From Paraburkholderia terricola (lineage in GTDB: Bacteria > Pseudomonadota > Gammaproteobacteria > Burkholderiales > Burkholderiaceae): a stretch of 64,000 nt of DNA. A program made the position numbers and the translations under genes. The notes under the pieces are model-generated. The model searched no databases, was not told the origin of the DNA, and was given only the letters and a program-made list of their open reading frames with translations. Of the stretch, positions 7,549 through 16,940 are shown piece after piece. The stretch covers positions 62,001 to 126,000 of the forward strand of contig NZ_FRAB01000005.1 of the NCBI RefSeq assembly GCF_900142195.1. Direction: 5' to 3'. The stretch's first letter is position 1. Every line of letters starts with the position of its first letter.

Positions 7549-9502
7549 AGCGGACCTCGTGCAGTTCGGCCGTCGAGCGTGCGGACAGCGCGGACAGCAG
7601 CGCCGGAATGTCGTCGTCGTGCGGCACGAACGGAGAGTGGTCGCGCGGAATGCAGAACGCGCTCTTGATCAGGAATTTCTTCGTGGCGACGTACAGGTTC
7701 TCCGGCACCTTCTGACCGGTCGACACGTAGTGCACCGGCAGCTTGTAGCGGATCACCGTGTCGAGCACGCCGCCGAGATTCGTGGCTTCGTCGAGCTTGG
7801 TCAGAATGCAGCCGGCGAGCGGCTGTTGATCCGGCGCGCGCTGATACGCCTGCACGACTTCGTTGAGCGTGTCGCCGTGGCTCGTCGCGTTGAGCAGCAG
7901 CAGGCGCTGCACCGGCTGACCGGCGCGGCACAGCATCGCGATCTGGTCGGACACGAGCCGGTCGCGCTGGCTCATGCCGATCGTGTCGATCAGTACGATG
8001 TGCTTGTTGCGCAGTTCGGAGAGCGCGAGTTGCAGGTCGGCGCCGTCTTTCACCGCGTGAACCGACACGCCGAGAATCTTGCCGAAGATGCGCAGTTGTT
8101 CGTGGCCGCCGATCCGGTAGCTGTCGGTGGTGAGGAGCGCGACCTTGCTGGCGCCGAAGCGCATCACGCAGCGCGCGGCGAGCTTGGCGGTGGTCGTCGT
8201 CTTGCCGACGCCGGTCGGACCCATCAGCGCGAACACGCCGCCGCGCTCCATCAGCGTGTCTTCGTCTTCCATCACCGGCAGATTCGAGGCGAGCACCGAG
8301 CGCACCCATTCCATGCCGCCGTCCATGTCCTCGACGTCTTGCGGCAGGTTGTCCACCATCATCTGCACGAGCTGCGCCGAGAAACCGGCGGCGAACAGAT
8401 GCTTGGTGAGCGCGGCGCGCGCCGGGTTGCGGCGCTGGCGGTCGCCCCACAAGAGACCCGCGAAGTGTTCTTCCATCATGTCGCGCATCGACGAGAGTTC
8501 GCTCATCACGGTCTCGTTGACGACCTGCTCCATGCGCAGCTTGATCGCTTCGGCGACGGCGGCCGGGGCGCGGGCGTCGTCGCCCGAGGCCTGCGACGGC
8601 GCGATTTTCTGTGCGGCGCGGCGCGCGGCGACTTGCGCGGCTTCGCGAGCCCATTCGGGCGCGTCGGCGGCTTGCGGCGCGGCCGGCCGGGCAGCGGCCT
8701 TGACCGGTTCGACGGCGGCGCCCAAGCCTTTCGCCATCGCGGCGGCCGGCGTCATCGTCGCGGGGCGCGCGCTGTATGCGCCTTGTTCCTGCTGCTCGGC
8801 GGCGATGCGGCGAGCGTGGTCGATCAGCCAGGGATTCGATTCGGCCATCGTGCGCGGCGCTTGCGCTTCAGACGCCGACGCGGCGGCGGCCTTCAACATG
8901 TCGGCGCGGATGTCTTCGGTGAGACGCGTCGCCGCGGCGCGGGCGCTCGGCTGTTCGATGCTGATGGGTTGCGACTGCGGCGCGGCGGGCGACGCTTTGG
9001 GCGCGCCCGGCAGCGCCGCTTTCGGCAACGGAGCCGCAGCCGGTTTGGCGGCGGCAAGCGGCGCTTCGTCGGCCGGCGCGTTCGCGTTCAGCAAGCCGCT
9101 ATCGGCCGCATTGCCGCCCAGGTTCTCGGCCCCGGCTTCCGGGCTTGCGCCGAACACCGACGAGAACACATCGGGCATGCCGCTCGCGTACGGATTCGGC
9201 TGCATCGGCTGTGCGGTCGGCATGGCGCGCGGTGCGACGGGGGCGCTTGCCGATGCCTGCTGTCCCGCCGCTGCATTCATCGACACAGCTTGCGGCGCGC
9301 CCGCGCCCGCGCCCGCGCTTGCGCTTACGCGCGGCGCTTTCGGCGTGATGGCGGCGAGGTCGCTGTCGGCCAGTGCGACGATCTCGACGCTGCCGTCGTC
9401 CATCCTGCGATTGGACAGGACGACCGCGTCCGCGCCCAAGGCTTCGCGCACCAGACGCAAAGCATCACGACTGTTGGCACCGACAAATTTACGAATGTTC
9501 AA
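7541..9502 (-). CDS. flhF: Flagellar SRP-type GTPase FlhF
   Basis: FlhF places the flagellum and helps recruit early basal-body parts. It starts MNIRKFVGANSRDALRLVRE, the conserved B-domain start. Residues about 65-300 are low-complexity Ala/Pro/Gln linker, making the protein (653 aa) longer than usual. The C-terminal NG domain has MGPTGVGKTTTTAKLAARCV (P-loop), TTDSYRIGGHEQLRIFGKIL, IVLIDTIGMSQRD (G3) and LTKLDEATNLGGVLD (G4/G5). A terminator between it and flhA implies its own promoter within 9503-9760, though no clear one is seen. Confidence 0.96.
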   Translation of the reverse strand: MNIRKFVGANSRDALRLVREALGADAVVLSNRRMDDGSVEIVALADSDLAAITPKAPRVSASAGAGAGAPQAVSMNAAAGQQASASAPVAPRAMPTAQPMQPNPYASGMPDVFSSVFGASPEAGAENLGGNAADSGLLNANAPADEAPLAAAKPAAAPLPKAALPGAPKASPAAPQSQPISIEQPSARAAATRLTEDIRADMLKAAAASASEAQAPRTMAESNPWLIDHARRIAAEQQEQGAYSARPATMTPAAAMAKGLGAAVEPVKAAARPAAPQAADAPEWAREAAQVAARRAAQKIAPSQASGDDARAPAAVAEAIKLRMEQVVNETVMSELSSMRDMMEEHFAGLLWGDRQRRNPARAALTKHLFAAGFSAQLVQMMVDNLPQDVEDMDGGMEWVRSVLASNLPVMEDEDTLMERGGVFALMGPTGVGKTTTTAKLAARCVMRFGASKVALLTTDSYRIGGHEQLRIFGKILGVSVHAVKDGADLQLALSELRNKHIVLIDTIGMSQRDRLVSDQIAMLCRAGQPVQRLLLLNATSHGDTLNEVVQAYQRAPDQQPLAGCILTKLDEATNLGGVLDTVIRYKLPVHYVSTGQKVPENLYVATKKFLIKSAFCIPRDHSPFVPHDDDIPALLSALSARSTAELHEVRFG

Positions 9503-9763
9503 GCTGGACCCCCGATGAGGTAAACGGACGAACGGACCGGCGATATACCGCTTCCCATTGAGATCATTATTGCGAAACCCGTCACCTCACGATCGATGGA
9601 TAAAGACCGTTAAAGGCGGGCAATTCGGACGATGGACACGCGCCGCGCTTCACGCCCGCGGCGGTGTCGAACGGTTCGTTCAGCGCCGAAGTGAGCGGAG
9701 CTTTCGCGCATGGAGCTTGCACCGAGCAGGCCGCTCGCCGCATGAAAAGTCAGGCGCGGAAAT
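9503..9763. other. Intergenic region upstream of flhF, no gene seen
   Basis: About 260 bp between the flhA terminator and the flhF start. It must hold the flhFG-fliA promoter on the minus strand if the upstream terminator works, but no sigma-28 or strong sigma-70 match was found. No convincing coding sequence. Confidence 0.5.
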
Positions 9764-9790
9764 GAAAACCGGCGCTCGATGAGCGCCGGC
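9764..9790 (-). terminator. Terminator after flhA
   Basis: A 9-bp perfect stem (CCGGCGCTC at 9769-9777, GAGCGCCGG at 9781-9789, 3-base loop) is followed on the minus strand by TTTTC. It lies 50 bp after the flhA stop and separates flhBA from flhF-flhG-fliA. Confidence 0.75.
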
Positions 9791-9840
9791 TGATTGCAAC
9801 GGGGGTAATCGGGCCGCGGTCGACTATCGCTGCAACGGGC

Positions 9841-11943
9841 TCAACCCTGCGCGCCGATCAGATTCACCACCTTGATGTTGCGCGTATCGGGCACTTCCGC
9901 ATACGACAACACCTTCAACTGCGGCAGGCTGCGGCGCAGGAAGCGCGCGAGCATCGGCCGCAACGCATGCTGCACCAGCAGCACGGGCGCGAGCCCGAGA
10001 TTCTGCTGACGCGTCATCGCCTTCTGCGTTTCATTCATCAACGTATGCGCGAGGCCCGGCTCGAGACCCGGATTGGAACCGGTGGAGAGCGCCTGCGACA
10101 GCACGCGCTCCAGGTTCGAGTCGAGGCCCATCACCTGCATGTCGCCGGTGCCGGGAAACCACTGCTGCGTGATCGCGCGGCCGAGCGCGAGGCGCACGGC
10201 GGCGGTGAGATCGTGCGCGTCGGTGATCTTCGGCGTGTGCTCGGAGAGCGCCTCCAGAATCGTGCGCATGTCGCGGATCGGCACGCCTTCTTCCAGCAGG
10301 TTTTGCAGCACCTTTTGCAGCGTGGTGAGCGGCAGCGTCTTCGGCACCAGATCGTCGACCAGCGACGGCGTGTCCTTCTGCATGCGTTCGAGCAGCGCCT
10401 GCACTTCGCGGCGGCCGAGCAGTTCGGACGCGTGCGTCACGACGAGATGATTCAGGTGCGTCGCCACGACCGTGCTCGAATCGACCACCGTGTAGCCGTA
10501 CACCTGCGCCTGCTCGCGCAGATTCGTATCGATCCAGATGGCCGGCAAGCCGAACGCCGGGTCCTGCGTGGGCGTGCCCGGCAGCGCGGCCGACACCTGG
10601 CCGGGATTGATCGCGAGCCACTGGCCCGGATACGCTTCGCCGACGCCCACTTCCACGCCCTTCAACGCAATCCGATAACCGTTCGGCCGCAATTCGAGGT
10701 TGTCGCGGATATGAATGACCGGCGGCAGGAAGCCGATTTCCTGCGCGAACTTCTTGCGGATGCTCTTGATCCGCTTGAGCAGTTCGCCGTCCGAGTTCTT
10801 GTCGACGAGCGGAATCAGCCGGTAGCCCACTTCGAGGCCGAGCGTGTCGATCATCGTCACGTCGTCCCAGCTTGCTTCGGTGTTTTCGACCGGCGCCATC
10901 GCGGCCGGCGCGACATCGACGAGCGCGGTGGTGTTCTTGCGTTCCTCGGCGCGCTTCTTCATCGTGCGGCCAAGCTGGATCAGGCCGCCGCCGAGAATCA
11001 GAAACGCGAAGTGCGGCATGCCCGGAATCAGGCCCATCAGCACGAGAATGCAGCCGGTGATCGCCAGCACGCGCGGATTCGTGAAAAGCTGGCCGGTCAA
11101 CTGCGTGCCGATGTCTTCGTTGGTGGCCACGCGCGAGACGATCACGCCGGCCGCGGTCGAAATGACCAGCGACGGAATCTGTGCGACGAGGCCGTCGCCG
11201 ATCGTGAGCAGCGTGTAGTTCTTGCCGGCGGACGCGAAGTCCATCCCATGCTGCACCATCCCGACGATCAGCCCGCCGAAGATGTTGATCACCATGATCA
11301 GCAAACCGGCGATCGCATCGCCGCGCACGAACTTGCTCGCGCCGTCCATCGAGCCGTAGAACTCGGCTTCCTGCGAGACTTCGGAGCGGCGCTTGCGGGC
11401 CTGTTCCTCGTTGATGAGGCCGGCGTTCAGATCGGCGTCGATCGCCATCTGCTTGCCGGGCATCGCGTCGAGCGTGAAGCGCGCGGACACTTCCGCGATC
11501 CGCCCCGCGCCCTTGGTGATCACCATGAAGTTGATCACCATCAAAATGATGAAGACGACGATACCGACCGCGAAGTTGCCGCCCACGAGGAAGTGGCCGA
11601 ACGACTCGATCACCTGGCCCGCCGCGTCCGGGCCGGTGTGGCCCTCGAGCAGCACGACCCGCGTGGAGGCCACGTTCAGCGACAGGCGCAGGAGCGTGGA
11701 GAACAGCAGCACGCTCGGGAACGCGGCGAAGTCGAGCGGCTTCATCGTGTACATGCTGACGAGCAGCACCATCACGGAAAGCGCGATGTTGAAAGTGAAC
11801 AGCAGATCGAGCAGAAACGGCGGCAACGGCAGGATCATCATGCCGAGGATCATGCAGATCAGCACCGGCCCGGCGAGGGCGCGCAAATTGGTGCCGCTCA
11901 AGGCATCGGGCCTTCGGGCGAGGAAACCGGCGCGAGCGTTCAT
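9841..11943 (-). CDS. flhA: Flagellar export gate protein FlhA
   Basis: FlhA is the large inner-membrane protein of the flagellar type III export gate; its cytoplasmic ring docks chaperone-substrate complexes. The 700-residue length is standard. The N-terminal half has eight predicted membrane segments (for example GPVLICMILGMMILPLPPFL) and the conserved FHIPEP-type loop (RFTLDAMPGKQMAIDADLNA, then GLINEEQARKRR). The C-terminal half is the soluble domain ending NIKVVNLIGAQG. Its ATG overlaps the flhB stop (ATGA). Confidence 0.98.
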   Translation of the reverse strand: MNARAGFLARRPDALSGTNLRALAGPVLICMILGMMILPLPPFLLDLLFTFNIALSVMVLLVSMYTMKPLDFAAFPSVLLFSTLLRLSLNVASTRVVLLEGHTGPDAAGQVIESFGHFLVGGNFAVGIVVFIILMVINFMVITKGAGRIAEVSARFTLDAMPGKQMAIDADLNAGLINEEQARKRRSEVSQEAEFYGSMDGASKFVRGDAIAGLLIMVINIFGGLIVGMVQHGMDFASAGKNYTLLTIGDGLVAQIPSLVISTAAGVIVSRVATNEDIGTQLTGQLFTNPRVLAITGCILVLMGLIPGMPHFAFLILGGGLIQLGRTMKKRAEERKNTTALVDVAPAAMAPVENTEASWDDVTMIDTLGLEVGYRLIPLVDKNSDGELLKRIKSIRKKFAQEIGFLPPVIHIRDNLELRPNGYRIALKGVEVGVGEAYPGQWLAINPGQVSAALPGTPTQDPAFGLPAIWIDTNLREQAQVYGYTVVDSSTVVATHLNHLVVTHASELLGRREVQALLERMQKDTPSLVDDLVPKTLPLTTLQKVLQNLLEEGVPIRDMRTILEALSEHTPKITDAHDLTAAVRLALGRAITQQWFPGTGDMQVMGLDSNLERVLSQALSTGSNPGLEPGLAHTLMNETQKAMTRQQNLGLAPVLLVQHALRPMLARFLRRSLPQLKVLSYAEVPDTRNIKVVNLIGAQG

Positions 11944-13160
11944 GCGGAGGCTCCTGAAGCGTCGTCGTTATCTGGGTTGAGGGGATTGAGCGCGTCGGCG
12001 GCTTCCTGCGCGGCTTCTTCGGCCGGCACACCGCCCTTGTCGAGTTCGGCGGGCACGTCGAATTCGGTCGGCGCGACCGGCGCGACGCCGCCTTCGGTCT
12101 TGAAGCGCCGCAACTGATACACCCACGCGAGCACTTCGGCGACCGCGCCATACAGCGGGCCCGGAATCTCGCGGTTCAAATCGACGTTGTGATACAGCGC
12201 CCGCGCGAGCGGCGGCGCTTCCAGCAACGGCACGTTGTTCTCGGCGGCGATCTCGCGAATCCGCGCGGCCACCAGGTTCACGCCCTTGGCGACGACCTTC
12301 GGCGCGCGCATCTCGCCGTCGGTGTACTGCAGCGCGACCGCGAAGTGCGTCGGGTTCGTCACGACCACGTCGGCCTTGGGCACGTGGGTCATCATGCGGC
12401 GGCGGGCGATTGCGCGCTGCTGCTGGCGGATGCGGCCCTTCACGTGCGGGTCGCCTTCGCTTTCGCGATGTTCGCGCTTCACTTCTTCCTTCGTCATGCG
12501 CAGTTTCTTGTGGAACTGCCACAGTTGATACGGCACATCCAGCGCGGCCACGACGAACATGCCCGCCACCGTCATGCCGCAGCAGACGGCGATCAGATGC
12601 ATGGCGTTGGACAGCGCGAGGTGCAACGGCTGGGTCGCCAGCGCGAGAATCTCCTCGCGGCGGTTCCAGATCGCGGTGCCGCCGATGATGCCCACCACCA
12701 GCGTCTTCGCGAGCGACATGCCGAGCTGGATCGGTCCGTTGATCGAAAATATCTTGCCGAGGCCGGCAATCGGATTGAGGCGGTCGAACTTGGGTTCGAG
12801 GCCTTTCGCTGACAGCTGCCAGCCGCCCAGCGCCATCGGCGCGAGCAAGGCGGCGGCGCCGGTGAAGCCGAGGATCGGCAGCAGCGCGTACAGCCCCTCG
12901 CGGCTCGCCGCGCCCGCGCCGATCAGCATGCGGCGGGTCTCGAACACCGCGCCGTGATCGAACGTGAAGGCCGCACGCAGCATGCCCTGCAGATGCTCGC
13001 CGATGCTGCCCGACATGCCCCACACGCCGAAGAACCCCGCCGCCAGCAGCGCGAACGTCGACAGTTCCCGCGAGCGCACGATCTGCCCTTCCTCGCGCGC
13101 CTTTTCGAGGCGCCGGGGCGTGGCTGATTCGGTTTTTTCGAGGTCGCTATCCTCTGCCAC
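11940..13160 (-). CDS. flhB: Flagellar export switch protein FlhB
   Basis: FlhB switches the export apparatus from rod/hook to filament substrates by self-cleavage. The 406-residue protein starts MAEDSDLEKTESATPRRLEK (classic FlhB N-terminus), has four membrane segments, and carries the autocleavage motif NPTH at residues 269-272, cut between Asn and Pro. The extended C-terminal tail after about residue 355 is acidic and Ala/Pro-rich. Coupled to flhA by a 4-bp overlap. A tandem repeat array lies upstream. Confidence 0.97.
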   Translation of the reverse strand: MAEDSDLEKTESATPRRLEKAREEGQIVRSRELSTFALLAAGFFGVWGMSGSIGEHLQGMLRAAFTFDHGAVFETRRMLIGAGAASREGLYALLPILGFTGAAALLAPMALGGWQLSAKGLEPKFDRLNPIAGLGKIFSINGPIQLGMSLAKTLVVGIIGGTAIWNRREEILALATQPLHLALSNAMHLIAVCCGMTVAGMFVVAALDVPYQLWQFHKKLRMTKEEVKREHRESEGDPHVKGRIRQQQRAIARRRMMTHVPKADVVVTNPTHFAVALQYTDGEMRAPKVVAKGVNLVAARIREIAAENNVPLLEAPPLARALYHNVDLNREIPGPLYGAVAEVLAWVYQLRRFKTEGGVAPVAPTEFDVPAELDKGGVPAEEAAQEAADALNPLNPDNDDASGASA

Positions 13161-13337
13161 AAAAGCTCTCCAGTCGGGCGAGGCACGGCGCCTCTTTCCA
13201 GTGAGAGCGATTATTCACGCTGGGCGCAAGGGCCGATCGGCGGATAAGGGCGGAGAAAGGGGGGTATTTCGGCGGATGACGCCGTGGGGAAACGGCGGAG
13301 AAGCCGTGCGGACGCGGGGGTGAAGCGGCGAAGCGGC

Positions 13338-13488
13338 GGCGGTGAGCGACAAGCCAGCGGCGGTGAAGCGACAAGCCAGCGGCGGTGAGCGACAAGCCAA
13401 CGGCGGTGAAGCGACGAAGCAGCGGCGGTGAAGCGACAAGCCAGCGGCGGTGAGCGACAAGGCAGCGGCGGTGAAGCGGCCAACTAGC
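13338..13488. repeat. Seven tandem 21/22-bp repeats upstream of flhB
   Basis: Seven head-to-tail units begin at 13338, 13359, 13381, 13402, 13424, 13446 and 13467. Unit lengths are 21, 22, 21, 22, 22, 21 and 22 bp. The core is GGCGGTGA(A)GCGACAAGCC followed by AGC; the one-base length difference is the presence or absence of one A. The array is in the 470-bp non-coding gap upstream of flhB (13161-13629) and contains no credible gene. Confidence 0.9.
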
Positions 13489-13570
13489 GACGTTGCAGTG
13501 GCAAGGCAGCCTTGGTGAATCATGGCTAAGGCGGCACGCCAGCGATGGCGAAACAGCCGCGAAGCAAGCC

Positions 13571-13600
13571 CGGCGCCCGCGCGCTTTCGCGCGGGCGCCG
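13571..13600. terminator. Strong hairpin between the repeat array and the DUF3443 gene
   Basis: A perfect 13-bp GC-rich inverted repeat (13571-13583 with 13588-13600) with a 4-base CTTT loop lies 30 bp beyond the stop of the leftward DUF3443 gene. There is no long T tract on either strand, so it is a terminator candidate on position rather than on full form. Confidence 0.5.
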
Positions 13601-13629
13601 GACCGTTTCTCACATTTCAGCGCAGTGCG

Positions 13630-14931
13630 TTAAAACGCCACGTAAGGCGCCTGGCCGCCGCTCGCCCTCTTATCGAAGCCGTGGTACACGTAGCGGCCGT
13701 AGAAAAACGGCAAACCGAGATCGAAGGCCGTGCTGCTGCCGAGCTGCCCGGCCAGGTCGTTGTACGCGAACTTGTTGCCGCTGCCGAACAGCGTGGACGC
13801 GCTCAGAATGCCGATGTTCGCGGTCGCTTGCACGTTGTTCGCTCCGACCAGCGTGATCGACCGGGTTTGCGCGGACGACGGGCAGTAGAAGCCCGAGAAA
13901 TTGCTGCCGCACAGGGTGAGCGAGCTATCCGCGAAGAAGTAGCCGTTCGAGCCCGAATCGAGGAACGCCGTCACCGTCGCGCCATTAAAGACGCTCCTGG
14001 TGAGATCGCCGAAGGCATCCGTGGTGAACGTGTTGGCTGCGGCAAGCGCGTTGTTCGACTGCGTGCCGATGCCGAACACCAGCGTGCCGGTGGCCGACGC
14101 CGCGCCGGTATCGGGAATCGGCGGCATCTGCACGATCACGCCGTTGTTGTCGGTCGGGAAGTTGGCGACGGGATTGGCGACCTGTTGCGCGACGGGCACC
14201 GCGGCGCGCGTGCACGAAGTACCGCCCGGGCACGCGAAGTAATTGCTGCTATTGACGGCAGTCGCCGGGTTCGCACAAGTCGAGCCGCAATCCGTGAGCG
14301 CCGTGCCGATACCGAGAATGCCGTTCGCGCCAAGATCGCTGACTGTGTTTTCCGCCGAGCCGCCGGTGTTCGAGCAGGCCGCGGGCACGGTGCTCGCGTC
14401 CTTGTCGCCGATGATCTGCACCGGAATCGCCGTGCTCGTCGTCTCGCCGCCGATCTTGATGGTCGCGGTGCGCACCGTGCCCCAGGTGTAGCCGTCCGCG
14501 AACGTCGCGCACTCGGCGAGTTGCGAGCCGCTTATGGTGCTGGGCTGCAACGCGCTCTGCATCGTCGAGTTCAGCACCGAGTTGACCACGCGCAGACCGA
14601 ACGAACCGGTGTCGACCTGGACGTTGTTGATGGTCTGACAGGTGTTCGTGCCGGGCGCGCAGAGCGTCACGCTCACCGTCGGAATATTGATGACCCCGGT
14701 CGCACCGGGGCCGACCGTGATCGCCACGGTATTCGCGGCGGTCGCGGCAATCGGCTGCTGGGTGGGGCTGGCCGGCAAGCCGCTCGTCGAGCCCGACGTG
14801 CCGGAACCGGAACTGGAGCTGGGACTGTCGTCGCCGCCACCGCCGCAAGCGGCGACCGCCGACAGCAACGCCACGGCCAGGGCGGCCTGCACCCACCCCT
14901 TGAGCTTCTCGGCAATACGCATGGTTCGCAT
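13630..14931 (-). CDS. DUF3443 family lipoprotein
   Basis: Function unknown. The start at 14931 has GAGGA six bases upstream and gives 433 residues. The N-terminus is a lipoprotein signal (LLSAVAACGGGG, lipobox VAAC), followed by a Ser/Gly linker, so the protein is probably anchored in the outer membrane. The rest has paired cysteines (TLCAPGTNTCQTI, CSNTGG, DCGSTCANP, FACPGGTSC) and repeated Asp-Ser/Thr-Gly motifs (VQVDTGSFGLRV, FLDSGSNGYFF) that resemble the two DTG/DSG turns of pepsin-like aspartic proteases. The gene follows the DUF2844 gene by 14 bp, a pairing seen in Burkholderiaceae. A protease role is inference only. Confidence 0.85.
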   Translation of the reverse strand: MRTMRIAEKLKGWVQAALAVALLSAVAACGGGGDDSPSSSSGSGTSGSTSGLPASPTQQPIAATAANTVAITVGPGATGVINIPTVSVTLCAPGTNTCQTINNVQVDTGSFGLRVVNSVLNSTMQSALQPSTISGSQLAECATFADGYTWGTVRTATIKIGGETTSTAIPVQIIGDKDASTVPAACSNTGGSAENTVSDLGANGILGIGTALTDCGSTCANPATAVNSSNYFACPGGTSCTRAAVPVAQQVANPVANFPTDNNGVIVQMPPIPDTGAASATGTLVFGIGTQSNNALAAANTFTTDAFGDLTRSVFNGATVTAFLDSGSNGYFFADSSLTLCGSNFSGFYCPSSAQTRSITLVGANNVQATANIGILSASTLFGSGNKFAYNDLAGQLGSSTAFDLGLPFFYGRYVYHGFDKRASGGQAPYVAF

Positions 14932-14945
14932 CGTTCGTCCTCGCA

Positions 14946-15479
14946 TTACTGGATGTCGGAACCGCTGACGCCCGCAGGCAAAGCGGGGGGCAGCCACGCC
15001 TGACCGGAGAACGAGCCCATGTGGCCGCCCGAATGCACGACGAGGCCGCTCTGGTCGACCCTGACGGGGCCGTGGCCGCCGCCGCGCGCCGCGCGCACGG
15101 ACTTCACGCCGGCGACGTATTGCGGGAAATAGCTGCCGAGCAGATCGTTCAGATCCGGCATTTGCGGACCGCGCCAGGCAATACCGAACACCGAACCGTC
15201 GGCGGCAAGGTATTCGCGCACCAGGGTGCCGTTGCCGAACGTGGTTTCACGCACGGTGTAGGAGGCGGAAGCCGAGCTTGAAGAAGCGGCGCCGGATGCC
15301 GAGCGCATCACGCCCTGCGCGCCGCCGGCGGGCTGCACGGTGCGTGAAGAGACCGACGCATCCGCGGGTGGGGTGATCGGCGTGCCGCCAAGTCCCGCGT
15401 GAGCGGGCTGCACGGCTGCGAACGACCAGGGTAAGGCGAGTGCCGCAACGTACATGGCACGACGTACACAACTCAACAT
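14946..15479 (-). CDS. DUF2844 family secreted protein
   Basis: Function unknown. The start at 15479 (MLSCVRRAMYVAALALPWSF) has GGGAGGAG upstream and gives 177 residues with a signal peptide cleaved near AHAGLGG. The mature part has the DUF2844 pattern: LGGTPITPP at the N-terminus, then VRETTFGNGTLVREYLAADG, VFGIAWRGPQMPDLNDLLGS and a Gly/His-rich stretch near VVHSGGHMGSFSGQAWLPP. It is co-transcribed with the DUF3443 lipoprotein and is presumably periplasmic or outer-membrane associated. Confidence 0.85.
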   Translation of the reverse strand: MLSCVRRAMYVAALALPWSFAAVQPAHAGLGGTPITPPADASVSSRTVQPAGGAQGVMRSASGAASSSSASASYTVRETTFGNGTLVREYLAADGSVFGIAWRGPQMPDLNDLLGSYFPQYVAGVKSVRAARGGGHGPVRVDQSGLVVHSGGHMGSFSGQAWLPPALPAGVSGSDIQ

Positions 15480-15767
15480 GTCGAGGCTCCTCCCGAGCTG
15501 CTGCCCGGTCCGCATCTCGCGCGAACCGGCCGCATTTATACCAATCATAGGCACCGTGACGGCCGCATTCTGGAGGGGTTCCTCACCATGCCGCCGGCCG
15601 GCGCCTGTTTCTCGGCAGCAAGCCAACGCCGCCGCCTGAAGCCCTAGTATGCCTGTGGTTTGTGTCGGCAGACAGCACGCAAATCCGGGCCCGCGGCTTG
15701 CTGCGCATACTCATTCATCCGGCGTGCCGACGCGCTCCGATGCACTCGAAGCACGTTAAAGGGCGCC

Positions 15768-16478
15768 TTAAAAGCCGAGGCTCGCCAGCAGATCGTCGAC
15801 TTGCGACTGGTCCTGCACCACGTCCGCCTTGCCTTCGGGGTTGATCTGCGGTCCGTTCAGCAGGTGCTCGGGACTGCCGGTCGACGAGACCTCGGCCGCC
15901 AGTGCAGCCGCGTTCGCCGCGAACTGCTCGCGCCGTTCGAGCGCGATGTTCTCGACCAGCACGCCGAGCAATTGCTGCTCGATCAGATACACGACGTCCG
16001 TGATCTTCTTGATGACCTGCCCGGTCAGATCCTGGAAGTCCTGCGCCAGCATGATCTCCATGAGTTGCGAGTTGGTGGCGCTGGTGGCTTCGGGCACGCC
16101 GCGCAAGAAGCTGCGCGTGTCGTTCATCAGCGCGCGCACTTCCTCGCGCTCGATCGGCGCCGCGTACCACTGCTCCCAGCGCGCGTCGAGTTCGCCCGCG
16201 TCTTTCTGCAACTGCTCCTGGATCGGCTTCGCGACATCGATCGAGGACAGCACGCGCTCGGCGGCCTGCTCGGTCATGTTCGCGATGTACTTCAAACGGT
16301 CGCGGGCATCGGGTACGGCTTCCGCCGCGCGCTCGACATGTTTGTCGAGCCCGAGTTCGCGCATCGAGTCGCGCAGCGTGCGCGTGAGTTGTCCAATGCG
16401 GGCGAGGATGCGGTCGGACGCGAAGTCGCCGCTCTCGTTGACCGCTTCGGCGCCATGCGCATGGGTCGGCTGGTCCAC
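15768..16478 (-). CDS. cheZ: CheY-P phosphatase CheZ
   Basis: CheZ dephosphorylates CheY-P and so ends the motor-switching signal. The start is a GTG at 16478, one base after the cheY stop, with GGGAG inside the end of cheY; 236 residues. The long four-helix core contains the catalytic segment MLAQDFQDLTGQVIKKI, where the conserved DFQDLTGQ includes the catalytic Gln. The C-terminal tail ends QSQVDDLLASLGF, the CheY-binding peptide. Last gene of the chemotaxis operon. Confidence 0.96.
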   Translation of the reverse strand: MDQPTHAHGAEAVNESGDFASDRILARIGQLTRTLRDSMRELGLDKHVERAAEAVPDARDRLKYIANMTEQAAERVLSSIDVAKPIQEQLQKDAGELDARWEQWYAAPIEREEVRALMNDTRSFLRGVPEATSATNSQLMEIMLAQDFQDLTGQVIKKITDVVYLIEQQLLGVLVENIALERREQFAANAAALAAEVSSTGSPEHLLNGPQINPEGKADVVQDQSQVDDLLASLGF

Positions 16479-16479
16479 A

Positions 16480-16875
16480 TCAGCTCCCGGCTTTCGCCAT
16501 CTTCTCGAGAATCTTGTTGAGCTTCTCGTCGAGCGTCGCGGCCGTGAACGGCTTGACGACATAACCGCTCGCGCCGGCCTGCGCCGCCGCGATGATGTTT
16601 TCCTTCTTCGACTCGGCCGTCACCATCAGCACCGGCAGGTGCGTGAGGTTCGCGTCGGCGCGGATTTCCTTGAGCATGGCGAGACCGTCGAGGTTCGGCA
16701 TGTTCCAGTCGGAGATCACGAAGTCATAGGTGCCGCCGCGCAGACGCGCGAGGCCGGCCTGACCGTCTTCCGCTTCGTCGACGTTGCCGTAGCCGAGCTC
16801 CTTGAGCAGGTTGCGAACGATCCGGCGCATCGTCGGAAAGTCGTCAACCACCAGAATCTTCATTCCCTTATCCAT
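16480..16875 (-). CDS. cheY: Chemotaxis response regulator CheY
   Basis: CheY, once phosphorylated by CheA, binds the flagellar switch and changes rotation. The 131-residue single receiver domain has the acidic pair D11-D12 in [16 protein letters not shown], the phospho-acceptor D56 in [12 protein letters not shown], and the later switch residues in [16 protein letters not shown] and VVKPFT. The chosen ATG at 16875 has AAGGGA upstream. Four tandem hairpins fill the space between this gene and cheB upstream. Confidence 0.97.
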   Translation of the reverse strand: MDKGMKILVVDDFPTMRRIVRNLLKELGYGNVDEAEDGQAGLARLRGGTYDFVISDWNMPNLDGLAMLKEIRADANLTHLPVLMVTAESKKENIIAAAQAGASGYVVKPFTAATLDEKLNKILEKMAKAGS

Positions 16876-16940
16876 TTCATTCCCTTTGCTTGATCCAAGG
16901 TACGGCGCACGTCCGCCCGTCCAACCGTCCAACCCGATCT

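Noticed and set aside
7064..9523. 819-codon frame opposite flhF
   Set aside because: Shadow of flhF/flhG; composition full of Arg, His and Gly and no recognisable motif.
9967..12117. 716-codon frame opposite flhA
   Set aside because: Antisense shadow of flhA; no motif and no ribosome site.
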